From: Clostridiales bacterium
GTDB taxonomy: Bacteria; Bacillota; Clostridia; Acetivibrionales; RGIG10202
Direction: 5' to 3'
DNA length: 64,000 nucleotides
NCBI GenBank assembly: GCA_017961515.1
Contig: JAGCXC010000058.1
Location: 1 to 64,000 of the forward strand
The position numbers were made by a program, and so were the translations under genes. The first letter of the stretch is position 1. Every line of letters begins with the position of its first letter. The notes beneath the pieces are model-generated. The model was given only the letters and a program-made list of their open reading frames with translations, did no database searches and was not told the DNA's origin. Positions 53,503 through 63,155 of this stretch are shown here, piece by piece.

Positions 53503-55929
53503 CTACCCTTCATCTATCTTATTATCTTTTGCTATATTTTTACTTTCTTTGCTATCTTTGATTAGCTTTTTCTTGTTCCCTTGTATTTTTTTTATGATAG
53601 ATCTTTCGATGTTACTTAATACTTCCAAAACTCCTTCGTGTGTTTTACACTTAACAGATGGTGTTTCATATATTCTATCCTTAGGATAAGGGTCTCCTGG
53701 ACTCTTAGGAACATATGGTTCTTTTCTTTGTATAAAGACAGACGTCTTAGTTAAATCTTTAGGGCACAAATCATTTGCTAAATAATTCTTACCTTCCATA
53801 TCTTTACTGCTTGTACATATTTTTCTGCTAACATGCACTTCACAGCAATCCTCTTCGCCAGGTTCTGTACCTTCAACAAAAATTTCTTTTGTAACCATAC
53901 TACCTCTAGGGTCTTCATAACATAACTCAGTAGGTCTCATACCTGAACATTTGCACACTTCAACCTCTACTATACCAGTCTTTGGTTTATCAAATGCCTT
54001 ATCAGGTAAATTTTTATGTATATCTTCCATAACCATATTCCACACTTTAAGTGCTCTACCATATTCAGCTCCAGCTAAAGTAGATCCCTTATCATACCCA
54101 TACCAAGTTGCTGCAACATAATATGGAGTGTAACCCACATACCATTTATCTTTATTGTCACTTGTTGTTCCAGTCTTTCCAGCTGATTGTATCTGTCCCT
54201 TTTTGATTAATCCATTTGGATATGCTGTACCTCTTTTAGGTACCTCTTGCAATACATTTGTTATAACGTATGCACTTTGAGGTGTGTATACGTTTCTTTT
54301 TCGTCCCACTTTCTGTATAAGAACTTTATTTTCTTTATCACAAACTTTTGTATAAGTAATAGGTTCATAATAATTCCCCTGGCTTACAAATGGCACATAT
54401 GCCGCTGCCATCTGCAATGGATTTACTCCTTCATTCAATCCACCCATTGCAAGTGAAATATACCTTTCATTACTTCTATCTATATTTACCTTTCTTAAAT
54501 AATCTAGTGATTTTTGTACACCCAAATGTTCTTTCCAAACTCTTGCTGCGATTACATTAATAGATCTTCTTACTCCATCGCGTATAGTTGTTAATCCTCC
54601 ATAAGTTCTATCATAATTCTTAGGATATAATCCCTTAGATAATCCCATCATGTACACTGGCACATCATCAATTATAGTAGAAGGTGTTATAATACCTTCA
54701 CCTATTGCTGGCCCGTACACTGCTATTGGCTTAAATGTTGAACCTGGCTGTCTCTTCATTAAATTAGACGACGCTCTGTTAAATGGAACACCTTGTTTTT
54801 TACCTACGCCTCCGGTCAAACCTCGTATTTGCCCATTCTTTGCGTCTAAAACCACCATTGCTGCCTGAGGCTTACCTTTTTTCTCACTAAGAACTGAAAA
54901 ATTATTTTCATTCTCAAACACCTTGTCCAAACTTTTTTGAACATTCATATCTATTGTAGTATATATCTTAAGTCCATTATTATATATAGTTTTTATTGCA
55001 ATCTCTTCCGAATATCCCTTATTTATAAGATCTTTTTTTAGATCCAATATAACCTGATCTACAAAATAAGGTTGTACTTCCTTATTAAAAACATTACTGT
55101 TTTTCTCTACAAATTTTACATCTTCTTTTTTTGCCTCTTCATATTCCTCTTTAGTTATAAAGTTTAAATCTAACATCTCTCTTAATATTATCTTTTGACG
55201 CTTCAAGTTATTTTCCTTACCATTTTGGGTAAATGGATCATAAACACTAGGTAAATTAGTTATACCCGCAAGACACGCCGATTGTGCAAGCGTTAGCTCT
55301 GACACAGGTTTACCAAAATACATTTTAGATGCTGCTTGAACTCCATAACAATTTTCTCCCATGTATATCAAATTCATATACACTTCAAGTATTTCATCTT
55401 TTGTGAGTTTCTTTTCTAGCTTAATAGCTCTCCATTGCTCCTGAACTTTTCTTTTTATGGAACGTTCATTATCTCCTGTTACGTTTTTCACAACCTGCTG
55501 AGTTATTGTACTTCCTCCATAAGAACCTCCACCGGGCTTTATATAACTTATAACTGCCCCTGCTATTCTTTTTAAGTCAATTCCATTATGTTTATAGAAT
55601 CTCTTATCCTCTATTGCAACAAACGCATCCTTTAAATGTTTAGGGATTTGTTTCATATCAACCATTTCTCTGTTCTTTTCTCCCTTTAATGACATGACAA
55701 AGTTTCCTCTGCTATCATATATAGCTGACGTAAATCCTTTTAGTATTAATGTATCTGGGCTAATAGCTTCAGTAGATTTTAATATTCCTAACAGGCCACC
55801 AAGTAAAATACTGCCAACTGTTATTGATAATGTTATAAAAAACACTGTTAATATCTTAATCACTCGAAACACATAACTTTTTACATATGACGGCGAACTT
55901 TTTTTATTAGCTTTTATCTTCTTTGCCAT
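53503..55929 (-). CDS. Class A penicillin-binding protein (PBP1A family)
   Basis: 808 residues. Membrane helix (about 23-50); glycosyltransferase domain with catalytic Glu107 (AFVAIEDKRFYKHNG) and GGSTITQQ (138-145); and transpeptidase domain with STFK (397-400), SIN (456-458) and KTGT (585-588). A C-terminal extension (about 660-808) includes a Cys-rich stretch (VCKCSGMRPTELC, GEEDCCEVH) and a Lys-rich tail. It polymerises and cross-links peptidoglycan outside the membrane. Good promoter and GGAGGGG upstream. Confidence 0.96.
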   Translation of the reverse strand: MAKKIKANKKSSPSYVKSYVFRVIKILTVFFITLSITVGSILLGGLLGILKSTEAISPDTLILKGFTSAIYDSRGNFVMSLKGEKNREMVDMKQIPKHLKDAFVAIEDKRFYKHNGIDLKRIAGAVISYIKPGGGSYGGSTITQQVVKNVTGDNERSIKRKVQEQWRAIKLEKKLTKDEILEVYMNLIYMGENCYGVQAASKMYFGKPVSELTLAQSACLAGITNLPSVYDPFTQNGKENNLKRQKIILREMLDLNFITKEEYEEAKKEDVKFVEKNSNVFNKEVQPYFVDQVILDLKKDLINKGYSEEIAIKTIYNNGLKIYTTIDMNVQKSLDKVFENENNFSVLSEKKGKPQAAMVVLDAKNGQIRGLTGGVGKKQGVPFNRASSNLMKRQPGSTFKPIAVYGPAIGEGIITPSTIIDDVPVYMMGLSKGLYPKNYDRTYGGLTTIRDGVRRSINVIAARVWKEHLGVQKSLDYLRKVNIDRSNERYISLAMGGLNEGVNPLQMAAAYVPFVSQGNYYEPITYTKVCDKENKVLIQKVGRKRNVYTPQSAYVITNVLQEVPKRGTAYPNGLIKKGQIQSAGKTGTTSDNKDKWYVGYTPYYVAATWYGYDKGSTLAGAEYGRALKVWNMVMEDIHKNLPDKAFDKPKTGIVEVEVCKCSGMRPTELCYEDPRGSMVTKEIFVEGTEPGEEDCCEVHVSRKICTSSKDMEGKNYLANDLCPKDLTKTSVFIQRKEPYVPKSPGDPYPKDRIYETPSVKCKTHEGVLEVLSNIERSIIKKIQGNKKKLIKDSKESKNIAKDNKIDEG

Positions 55930-55987
55930 AAAACCCCTCCTAAACTTCCATCTTTCAAAAACTTATTGCCTAAAAAAAGCACATTTA

Positions 55988-56016
55988 ATTATACAACTAA
56001 TTTCAATTATTATCAA
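55988..56016 (-). promoter_or_regulatory. Promoter of the PBP1A gene
   Basis: On the minus strand TTGATA (56016-56011), exactly 17 bases and a consensus TATAAT (55993-55988). Confidence 0.75.
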
Positions 56017-56050
56017 TAGTTATTATTACAAAGCAAGGCTCAATAACAAC

Positions 56051-58843
56051 TTAACCTAATTCTTTCTCTTTGTTCCCAACTTTTCTTTTTTTTCGTAATG
56101 TTTTTTCTTTAGGTATCTTAATTTTCCTTTTAGAAAACCTTTTTTTACATTTTGCTTCTTCTAACATTTTTATCACTTCCAGTGGCATTCCTCTTTTAAT
56201 TGCAACTGTTAATGGTGTTTCTCCATCTTCATTCATTTGTTTTGCATCCGCTCCATTATCTACTAATTCCTTTATTATCTCAGAAGATACGTTATCTAAT
56301 ATTGCATACATAAGTGGCCCGCATCCATTATCTGCACACTTATTAACATCAGCTCCTAGATACAGCAATAAATTTATTACATCAACTGACGATTTGTTGA
56401 ATATCGCATACATAAGTGCGGTATTTCCTTCATTATCTTCTTCATCAATTCTAGCTCCCACGTCTATTAGCGCTTTTATCACTTTAATAGAGCCTCTATT
56501 TCTTATTGCGTACATAAGTGGTGTTACACCTTCAATATCCCTCAAATTAACATTTGCACCTCTACTTAATAGCATTTCTATGCAACCTGATGACATTTTA
56601 TTAATAAGTGCGTGCATAAGTGGTGTCCTTCCATTTTTATCTACTGTATTAACTTTAAACCCTGTATCTAATAACGCTTTTATAACTCCAACTGAAGCTC
56701 CTCTTTCAATGGCGTACATCAACAAAGTAACTTTCCTCTCCCCTATGTAAACTCCGTCTATTCTCATTATATTGCTTAATAGTTTCTTCGTAATTCTTAT
56801 GGATAGCATATTTTTAATTGCATACATAATTGCATCCCATCCATTTTTGTCTACTGCATTTACGTCTGCCCCACTATCTATTAATTCCTCTATTACTTCA
56901 TCAGAAGCTCTATTTAAAATTGCATACATAAGTGGTGTCTTTCCATCTGCATCCCCTCCATTCACTCTTGCACCCATTCTTATTAACAATTTTATTATTT
57001 CTACCGACACTCCTCTTTCAATTGTACACATTAACAACGTTTTTCCTTTTGCAAAAACTAGGTCTACATCTGCTCCATATTTTACTAGTCTCTCTATAAT
57101 TTTTACAGATGCTCTCCTCTTAATTGCGTAAGCGAGCGGAGTCCACCCCCTATTATCTTCAGCATTAACATCAGCACCTCTATATAATAATTCATATTTT
57201 ATATCATCAGTGGCCCCTTTACAAATCGCGCACGTAATAGGGGTTATCCCGTTAATGTCTCCATCATTAACTCTTGCTCCTCCTGCCAATAACAATTGTA
57301 TAACTTGCAATGGAGCTTCTTTTTCTATTGCAGCTATCAACAACGTTTTTCTATCCATAAACTCTACATTTGTATTAGCGCCACATTTTATTAATCCTTC
57401 TATAATTCTAAAGGATACTTTATTTTCAATTGCGTACATAAGGGGCGTCCATCCTTTATTATCTATTATATTGACATTTGCTCCTCTGCATAGTAATTCT
57501 TCTACTACATCATCACATGATCGGCTAATAATTGCATGTATGAGTGCAGTACGCCCAGTACCATCTGCTATATTAACATTAGCTCCACTCCTTAATAATA
57601 CTCTTATTAATCTAACGGGAGAACTTTTTTTTATTGCATACATCAACAATGTTTTTTTATTTACATCAATTATATTCACATTCGCTCCATATCTGACTAA
57701 CTCCTCTATAACTCTAGTTGATGTGCTTTTTTCGACTGCATACATAAGTGGTGTCCATTCTCTGTTATCTAATGAATTTAAATCTGATCCTTCGTATATT
57801 AGTGTCTTTATTATATCATCAGATAGGCCATTAATAATCGCATTTACAAGAGGAATCCTGCCATTATTATCTTTATCACTTATATTCATTCCTCCATATG
57901 ATAATATTCTTATTATATCAATAGGTAATTTCCTCCTAATTGCGACTTCAAGCGGTGTGACAAGATCTTTTGACGTCGCTACGTCTTCTATCTGTACGTA
58001 ATTTAACAAAAATCTTATTGTATCCTCATCTGCCATGTTACAAACCTTCACCAAAAAGCTCTTATCTTCTTTTCGAATCGATGCAAGTAAACGATTTATT
58101 TCTTCTTCTGGTAATATATCATATCTTTTGCTATTTGCTATATAATTCATTACACTAATTTCATTTTCCATAGCAAGCTTTCTTACTGTATCTTCTTTTA
58201 ATATTTCATAACTTTTATTTTTTATAATACTATCAATTATCTCAAATATTTTTATCTTGCAGTCAAGTGAATCTAATATATATTCATTTAGCTCTTTTAT
58301 CTCTTCTTCTAACTTTACGTCATGTATCAATTCTCTTATTTCTACTATATCTTTATTTTTTATCAATTTCCCCTTTTTAAACCTAACAAAACCACTGTAC
58401 CGTAATATCTCTTTTAATGCAACATACCTTGGTTTGCAATCTTTTGTCATAACATAATCCATCATAAACTTATATGCATTTTGCTCTACTTTATTTGCAT
58501 GTAGATAATCATTTATCCAGTTTTTTAAAATTTTATAATTCTCCTCTTTTGCTAATTCATTATATAATATTTGTCTTGCCCCATTATATATTACTACATC
58601 TTTATCAATTTTATTTACAAATGTTGTAAATGTTTCTTTAGTTTTTCGTAAACGTAAAAATTTACTTTTCGCATTATCTTCAAACTCTTTCCTTGCTTTA
58701 GTAAATATAGTTTTTATTAAATCCTCTAACGTATCTTTTTTGTCATTAGAACTATTTTTAATCTTCTCCGTAAGCTTTATTCCTATACAGCGTTCATCTT
58801 TTAATGTTACTTGGAATTTTTTCAGAATATCCTTTTTCATCAT
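56051..58843 (-). CDS. Large ankyrin-repeat protein (about 18 repeats)
   Basis: 930 residues, no signal peptide. A helical, Lys-rich N-terminal domain (1-285) matches nothing I know. Ankyrin repeats of 33-37 residues fill about 286-895, with many textbook copies (GWTPLMYAI, VIEELVRYGANVNIID). Residues 359-768 are built from a three-repeat block of exactly 102 residues, copied four times. The last 35 residues are very basic (KRFSKRKIKIPKEK, RKKRKV). Ankyrin arrays bind proteins. In bacteria long arrays are typical of host-associated species, but they also occur in free-living ones. The ATG (58843 or 58840) follows AAAGGAGAAAGAGG. Monocistronic. Confidence 0.93.
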   Translation of the reverse strand: MMKKDILKKFQVTLKDERCIGIKLTEKIKNSSNDKKDTLEDLIKTIFTKARKEFEDNAKSKFLRLRKTKETFTTFVNKIDKDVVIYNGARQILYNELAKEENYKILKNWINDYLHANKVEQNAYKFMMDYVMTKDCKPRYVALKEILRYSGFVRFKKGKLIKNKDIVEIRELIHDVKLEEEIKELNEYILDSLDCKIKIFEIIDSIIKNKSYEILKEDTVRKLAMENEISVMNYIANSKRYDILPEEEINRLLASIRKEDKSFLVKVCNMADEDTIRFLLNYVQIEDVATSKDLVTPLEVAIRRKLPIDIIRILSYGGMNISDKDNNGRIPLVNAIINGLSDDIIKTLIYEGSDLNSLDNREWTPLMYAVEKSTSTRVIEELVRYGANVNIIDVNKKTLLMYAIKKSSPVRLIRVLLRSGANVNIADGTGRTALIHAIISRSCDDVVEELLCRGANVNIIDNKGWTPLMYAIENKVSFRIIEGLIKCGANTNVEFMDRKTLLIAAIEKEAPLQVIQLLLAGGARVNDGDINGITPITCAICKGATDDIKYELLYRGADVNAEDNRGWTPLAYAIKRRASVKIIERLVKYGADVDLVFAKGKTLLMCTIERGVSVEIIKLLIRMGARVNGGDADGKTPLMYAILNRASDEVIEELIDSGADVNAVDKNGWDAIMYAIKNMLSIRITKKLLSNIMRIDGVYIGERKVTLLMYAIERGASVGVIKALLDTGFKVNTVDKNGRTPLMHALINKMSSGCIEMLLSRGANVNLRDIEGVTPLMYAIRNRGSIKVIKALIDVGARIDEEDNEGNTALMYAIFNKSSVDVINLLLYLGADVNKCADNGCGPLMYAILDNVSSEIIKELVDNGADAKQMNEDGETPLTVAIKRGMPLEVIKMLEEAKCKKRFSKRKIKIPKEKTLRKKRKVGNKEKELG

Positions 58844-58889
58844 ACCGTTCCTCTTTCTCCTTTTTTTATCATAATTGTGTCGCTATACC

Positions 58890-58917
58890 AGTATACATCA
58901 TTTTTTTAAATATGCAA
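58890..58917 (-). promoter_or_regulatory. Promoter of the ankyrin gene
   Basis: On the minus strand TTGCAT (58917-58912), 16 bases and TATACT (58895-58890). ATATTGCA occurs twice just around the -35 region, as a possible operator. Confidence 0.55.
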
Positions 58918-58958
58918 TATCTATTGCAATAATTGACATATCTTATGTAATTTCCCCC

Positions 58959-58987
58959 TTGTATAAATGTCAAAATAATGCTATACT
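58959..58987 (+). promoter_or_regulatory. Promoter of the ferredoxin gene
   Basis: TTGTAT (58959-58964), exactly 17 bases and TATACT (58982-58987). The leader has a 7-bp hairpin (CAAACTT at 58996-59002 with AAGTTTG at 59014-59020). Confidence 0.65.
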
Positions 58988-59048
58988 TGATGTCGACAAA
59001 CTTTCTCATTTGTAAGTTTGCAGAATTTTAGTGGAGGAGGTTTTACAT

Positions 59049-59219
59049 ATGGCATACTTTATAACTGAGAATTGTGTAAGTTGTGGCGCTTGTGAGGGCG
59101 AGTGTCCTGTATCATGCATAAGCCAAGGTGAAGATAGATTCGTTATTGATCCTAATCAATGTATTGAATGCGGAGCTTGTTCTAACATATGTCCTGTTGG
59201 TGCTCCTACGCAACAATAA
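59049..59219 (+). CDS. 2[4Fe-4S] ferredoxin
   Basis: 56 residues from ATG 59049, after a GGAGGAGG site (the GTG at 59031 lies in that site). It is a clostridial-type ferredoxin with two cluster motifs: CVSCGACEGECPVSC and CIECGACSNICPVGA, each CxxCxxCxxxCP. It carries low-potential electrons for reactions such as pyruvate:ferredoxin oxidoreductase and hydrogenase. Monocistronic between a good promoter and a strong terminator. Confidence 0.97.
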   Translation: MAYFITENCVSCGACEGECPVSCISQGEDRFVIDPNQCIECGACSNICPVGAPTQQ

Positions 59220-59236
59220 TAGTTAACTTGTTTTTC

Positions 59237-59279
59237 CCTCTGGCGAGAAATGCAGTTCTCCTCGCCAGAGGTTTTTATT
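59237..59279 (+). terminator. Strong terminator after the ferredoxin gene
   Basis: CCTCTGGCGAG (59237-59247) and CTCGCCAGAGG (59261-59271) form an 11-bp stem. TTTTTATT follows. Confidence 0.93.
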
Positions 59280-59297
59280 AAGAGGAGGTATTTTTAC

Positions 59298-60017
59298 GTG
59301 AAAGAAATTGCATTAACTTTTAAATTTTCTAAAAGTCAACCTGATATTTTTTTTGAGAAATTAGGAATGTTATACTTAAATTTATACAAAGAATCCCTAC
59401 GTATATTTAATCCACAAAAAATATTTGATCTAGAAGAATTAGACGAATTCCAAAAGATTTTAATTACATATAAGAAAAATATTAAAGTAGGATCTGAAAA
59501 CCCAGCTTTTTTAGCTAAAAAAGTACTCGATTTTCACAATACAACAAACGTAACTTCTATTCAAGAAAGTGAAACCGGTTATGCATTATCTTTTAAAAAA
59601 AGTGCTGGTAATTGCACCACTTTTTTTTCTAAAGAATATTTCTTTAATAAAAGATTCTATTCGCTTACACTTGATACACTGTGGAAGGAAATAACTAATT
59701 TAACATTGAAGTATTATATGGGGGTTCCTACTACTACAAAATTTAGTATACCAACCAATACGTTAAATTATATTGTAGATTATACTAATGTCGTTGAATC
59801 TTCAACTAAAGATATTGCAAATCTACTTTACAAATACAATGAAATGATTGATAATGTAAAAGTCATACTATCCACATCTACAAAAATCAATGCTCAAAAG
59901 CCTAAAGAAATTTTGGGTGAAATTTCAATTAATGTCCAAAAGAAAGTTCGTGACATTATCCGGCAAAAAATTTGTCATAGAATTCCCGATGCTATAAGAG
60001 CGTCTCGTCAATTGTAA
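59298..60017 (+). CDS. Orphan 239-residue cytoplasmic protein
   Basis: The start is GTG 59298 behind GAGGAGG. I do not recognise the family. No signal peptide or membrane helix. The N-terminal half mixes helices and strands, with repeated aromatic Phe/Tyr (KFSKSQPDIFFEKLG, FFSKEYFFNKRFYS). A helical region follows, with a basic C-terminus (VQKKVRDIIRQKICHRIP). No promoter is evident, so it may be read through from the ferredoxin promoter at low level. It is convergent with the dUTPase-like gene and shares a bidirectional terminator with it. Confidence 0.6.
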   Translation: MKEIALTFKFSKSQPDIFFEKLGMLYLNLYKESLRIFNPQKIFDLEELDEFQKILITYKKNIKVGSENPAFLAKKVLDFHNTTNVTSIQESETGYALSFKKSAGNCTTFFSKEYFFNKRFYSLTLDTLWKEITNLTLKYYMGVPTTTKFSIPTNTLNYIVDYTNVVESSTKDIANLLYKYNEMIDNVKVILSTSTKINAQKPKEILGEISINVQKKVRDIIRQKICHRIPDAIRASRQL

Positions 60018-60024
60018 AAACACA

Positions 60025-60050
60025 AAGATAGCCCCTTTTAAGGCTATCTT
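60025..60050. terminator. Bidirectional terminator between convergent genes
   Basis: AAGATAGCC (60025-60033) pairs with GGCTATCTT (60042-60050), 8-base loop. The plus strand continues ATTATTT and the minus strand TGTGTTTTT. Confidence 0.75.
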
Positions 60051-60061
60051 ATTATTTAGAA

Positions 60062-60667
60062 TTATTGTCCAGTATGTCCAAATCCACCGCCTCTATTATG
60101 GCCTACTTTAGTTGGATCATCATGCATAATAAAATTAGCCCTTTCAACTTTTGCAAATATTATTTGTGCAATTCTTTCTCCTTTTTTTATATATATTGAC
60201 CCATATGGATTCCCTCTTTTATCTATGTAACATACATCATTCATGCAAGGCAATTTGTCTTTTTCACACTCTATATTTTTCTCTAAATATTCCCCAATTG
60301 TCATTTTAGTATAATTTTCACTTAAATCTTTTAGTAGACTCGAATCGTTCATAATTCTATACGCTAGCACCGCAGGATTATAAGTATTTTGCACTATAAC
60401 TCCAACTATATCTCTATAGTCACTATCAATTGTACCTACACAGTTAGCCAATCGTATATCTGTCTTAAGTGACAGACCACTTCGCGGTCTTACCTGTGCT
60501 TCCACATCTTTCTCCATTGCTATAATAAAATTTAGCGGTACCACCTTTGTCTGCCCTGGTAACAAAACTATATCCTTTGCTGCATATACATCACAACCAG
60601 CTGCATTTAAAGATTGATACTCTGGAACCCTTCCACTTTCTAGTACTTTAATATAAACATTTGTCAT
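60062..60667 (-). CDS. dUTPase-fold protein with a large insertion
   Basis: 201 residues; a normal dUTPase has about 145. The five family motifs are present: NAAGCDVYA (21-29), PRSGLS (61-66), GTIDSDYRDIVGVI (78-91, keeping the catalytic Asp81), GERIAQII (163-170) and RGGGFGHTG (192-200). Between motifs 3 and 4 about 60 residues are inserted (100-160), with three Cys and little similarity to known inserts. It should hydrolyse dUTP to dUMP in a trimer; the DIVG instead of GEIG in motif 3 is unusual. Terminates at the shared hairpin. Confidence 0.85.
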   Translation of the reverse strand: MTNVYIKVLESGRVPEYQSLNAAGCDVYAAKDIVLLPGQTKVVPLNFIIAMEKDVEAQVRPRSGLSLKTDIRLANCVGTIDSDYRDIVGVIVQNTYNPAVLAYRIMNDSSLLKDLSENYTKMTIGEYLEKNIECEKDKLPCMNDVCYIDKRGNPYGSIYIKKGERIAQIIFAKVERANFIMHDDPTKVGHNRGGGFGHTGQ

Positions 60668-60730
60668 GTGTTCTGCATCTCCTTTTATTCTTTTAAAATT
60701 ATACCTCTATCACCCAAGCTATAGAAAAGC

Positions 60731-63133
60731 TTATACTTTCCTATATAAATGCCCTTTTGTATATTTATCTTGCTTTATTAATCCTTCGCAAGAGCTTCCC
60801 CTTAATATCTTTATATTAAAATCTACAAGCTCTTTTATTTCATCAAAATTCTCATCTAATATATTTAATCTAACTCTATTTACTCCACTCATCTTTTCTA
60901 TATCTTTCCCCATAAATATCTTATTTGAATTAAATAAAATACACCTATGTGCATGTGGATCACACATTATCCTAAACTTTTCACCTTTTCTGTCTTTCAA
61001 ATAATAAGTATCCTTTCTACAAACTTCATTACACTTACCATCTTTATATCTACCACACAAATCTCCTACTATACAATATTCCATTGTCATAACAGGAAGA
61101 CTCCCGTATACTATAACTTCCTTCTCCACATTCTCTACTTTTTTTAAAGCATTAATTTGATTTAGTGTAAGTTCACATGATAATGTAACTTCTTTTGTCT
61201 TCATGCGCTTTAGCAATTCAATTGCATGCGTATTAAATATATTTAAGGTATAATCACACAAAATATTTTCAATTTTATCTTCCAAATACTTTACTGTGCC
61301 CACATTTCCACACATAACACCTGCAAATTCTTTTAATTTATCTAATTTTCTTTCTATGTATTCATCATACCATTTTCTTGTCACTGCTGGTATATGCACA
61401 TATACGGATACGTTATTTTTTCTACACATATCAATTAACTTTTTATAACGCTCATCCTCAATAATACAAACAGGCAAATATATTCTAGACGCCCCCAATT
61501 CCCAATATTTCATATCATAATCTACATTATAGAAAAATAACGAAATCTCCAATGGATGGCTAGTATCCATCTCATAATTAGCTCTACCCAGAGTCGCAAT
61601 TTTCTTGTCCTTAATTTCTCCTCTAATACTATCCAATTCTTCAATTGCCAATCTTCGTATATTATTTATTTCGCTAATAGGCACTACTACTCCATCTTCC
61701 AATTTAACATCTACGGTTTCAAAATAATATGGCGTATCTCCCGTCTTTTTTAATTGTTCTATTACTCTATCACAAACTAACGGCTTATTAATCGCTTTAC
61801 ACGGGTAAACATCACTTATTTTTTTCACTACATTTTTATCTTTATCTTCAATAACTAACTCTAAAGGCTTCCCATCCATTATTATTATGGATCCTCGAAG
61901 TGCAATTCTTTTTAAATCTTTCCCACAAATACTTGCTTTAGCTAATTTATTTAACCTTTTACTAGATGTTTTATATAAAAGATTGTTCTTTTTTATATTC
62001 CCATCAAGATACCCTAACTTGACAATGTCTTCACTTTTTGCGTTTTTCACCATTTCATTGTTCAATAAAATTTGTGACACAATAACTCCTGGGTTCTTCT
62101 CTTCGCCATTGCAAATTTCTATACCATCACCTATCTCAATAGAATCTTTCAGTTTGACTGTTACTAGACGTTTGTTTACATCAAAAAACACCACCTTACC
62201 CAAAAACACACCTAAATTCTTGGGCTTATCTGTAGTTATCATATTATTGGGGGCCCCACCATCAAAATAACCTTTCGTGAACCCACCTCTATTAAAAATT
62301 TGCATCAAGTCTTTAAAATCTTGCTTTTCCACGTTGTATCTCTTATTATCTATGTATTTTCTATATATTCTAATTACTGTAGCTACGTACTCCGGTGTTT
62401 TCATCCGTCCCTCTATTTTTATTGATTTTACTTTACTATCAATTAATTCGTTCATTCTATCAATACTACACAAATCTTTTGGGCTTATAAGATGCCCTTT
62501 TGATACAACTCTATCATTTTGTAGTAATTCATACTTAAGTCTACAAGGTTGAGCACACCTCCCTCTATTACCACTCCTAGACCCAATCATACTACTTAGC
62601 AAACATTGTCCTGAATATGATATGCACAACGCGCCATGACCAAATACTTCTATATCTACATCGCAATTTTCTACTACATCTCTTATCTCAATTAAAGAAG
62701 TCTCTCGTGCCAATACAACTCTACTAAACCCTATCCGCTTTAAAAATTCCACTCCGTATTTATTATAAATAGTCATTTGTGTACTAGCATGCAAACTTAA
62801 CTCTTGAAACATCTGTCTTGCTATGCACGCTAAGCCTAAATCCTGAATTATAACACCATCTACATTAGCCAAATATAATTGGCTCAAAAAATCAATCGCA
62901 TCCTCGAATTCTTCATCTGACACCAAAGTATTTACTGTGATATACACCTTCACACCTCGTATATGCGCGTATACCACCAAATGTCTTATATCATCAATAG
63001 AGAAGTTGTCCGCAGACATCCTTGCGTTGAACAACTTCCCTCCTAAATAAACCGCATCCGCACCATTCTTAACAGCCGCATAAAATGACTCAACATCACC
63101 CGCAGGTGCCAAAAGCTCAATTTTATCTTTCAC
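60731..63133 (-). CDS. U32-family protein with DUF3656 (RlhA/TrhP-like RNA hydroxylation type)
   Basis: 800 residues, GTG start behind GAGGAG. The N-terminal U32 domain has LLAPAGDVESFYAAVKNGAD, AVYLGGKLFNARM and the signature GALCISYSGQCLLSSM with SGNRGRCAQPCR. The DUF3656 insertion and a second Cys-rich part (CIVGDLCGRYKDGKCNEVC) follow. Long members with DUF3656 resemble E. coli RlhA, which hydroxylates 23S rRNA; shorter ones (TrhP) modify tRNA. The old peptidase label is probably wrong. It follows ispD by 22 bases. Confidence 0.9.
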   Translation of the reverse strand: MKDKIELLAPAGDVESFYAAVKNGADAVYLGGKLFNARMSADNFSIDDIRHLVVYAHIRGVKVYITVNTLVSDEEFEDAIDFLSQLYLANVDGVIIQDLGLACIARQMFQELSLHASTQMTIYNKYGVEFLKRIGFSRVVLARETSLIEIRDVVENCDVDIEVFGHGALCISYSGQCLLSSMIGSRSGNRGRCAQPCRLKYELLQNDRVVSKGHLISPKDLCSIDRMNELIDSKVKSIKIEGRMKTPEYVATVIRIYRKYIDNKRYNVEKQDFKDLMQIFNRGGFTKGYFDGGAPNNMITTDKPKNLGVFLGKVVFFDVNKRLVTVKLKDSIEIGDGIEICNGEEKNPGVIVSQILLNNEMVKNAKSEDIVKLGYLDGNIKKNNLLYKTSSKRLNKLAKASICGKDLKRIALRGSIIIMDGKPLELVIEDKDKNVVKKISDVYPCKAINKPLVCDRVIEQLKKTGDTPYYFETVDVKLEDGVVVPISEINNIRRLAIEELDSIRGEIKDKKIATLGRANYEMDTSHPLEISLFFYNVDYDMKYWELGASRIYLPVCIIEDERYKKLIDMCRKNNVSVYVHIPAVTRKWYDEYIERKLDKLKEFAGVMCGNVGTVKYLEDKIENILCDYTLNIFNTHAIELLKRMKTKEVTLSCELTLNQINALKKVENVEKEVIVYGSLPVMTMEYCIVGDLCGRYKDGKCNEVCRKDTYYLKDRKGEKFRIMCDPHAHRCILFNSNKIFMGKDIEKMSGVNRVRLNILDENFDEIKELVDFNIKILRGSSCEGLIKQDKYTKGHLYRKV

Positions 63134-63155
63134 AAAAAACTCCTCTCTATAACAT

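Noticed and set aside
56070-58001. Long plus-strand frames opposite the ankyrin protein
   Set aside because: They follow the repeat period of the real gene and lack ribosome sites; they are reflections of the repeat coding.
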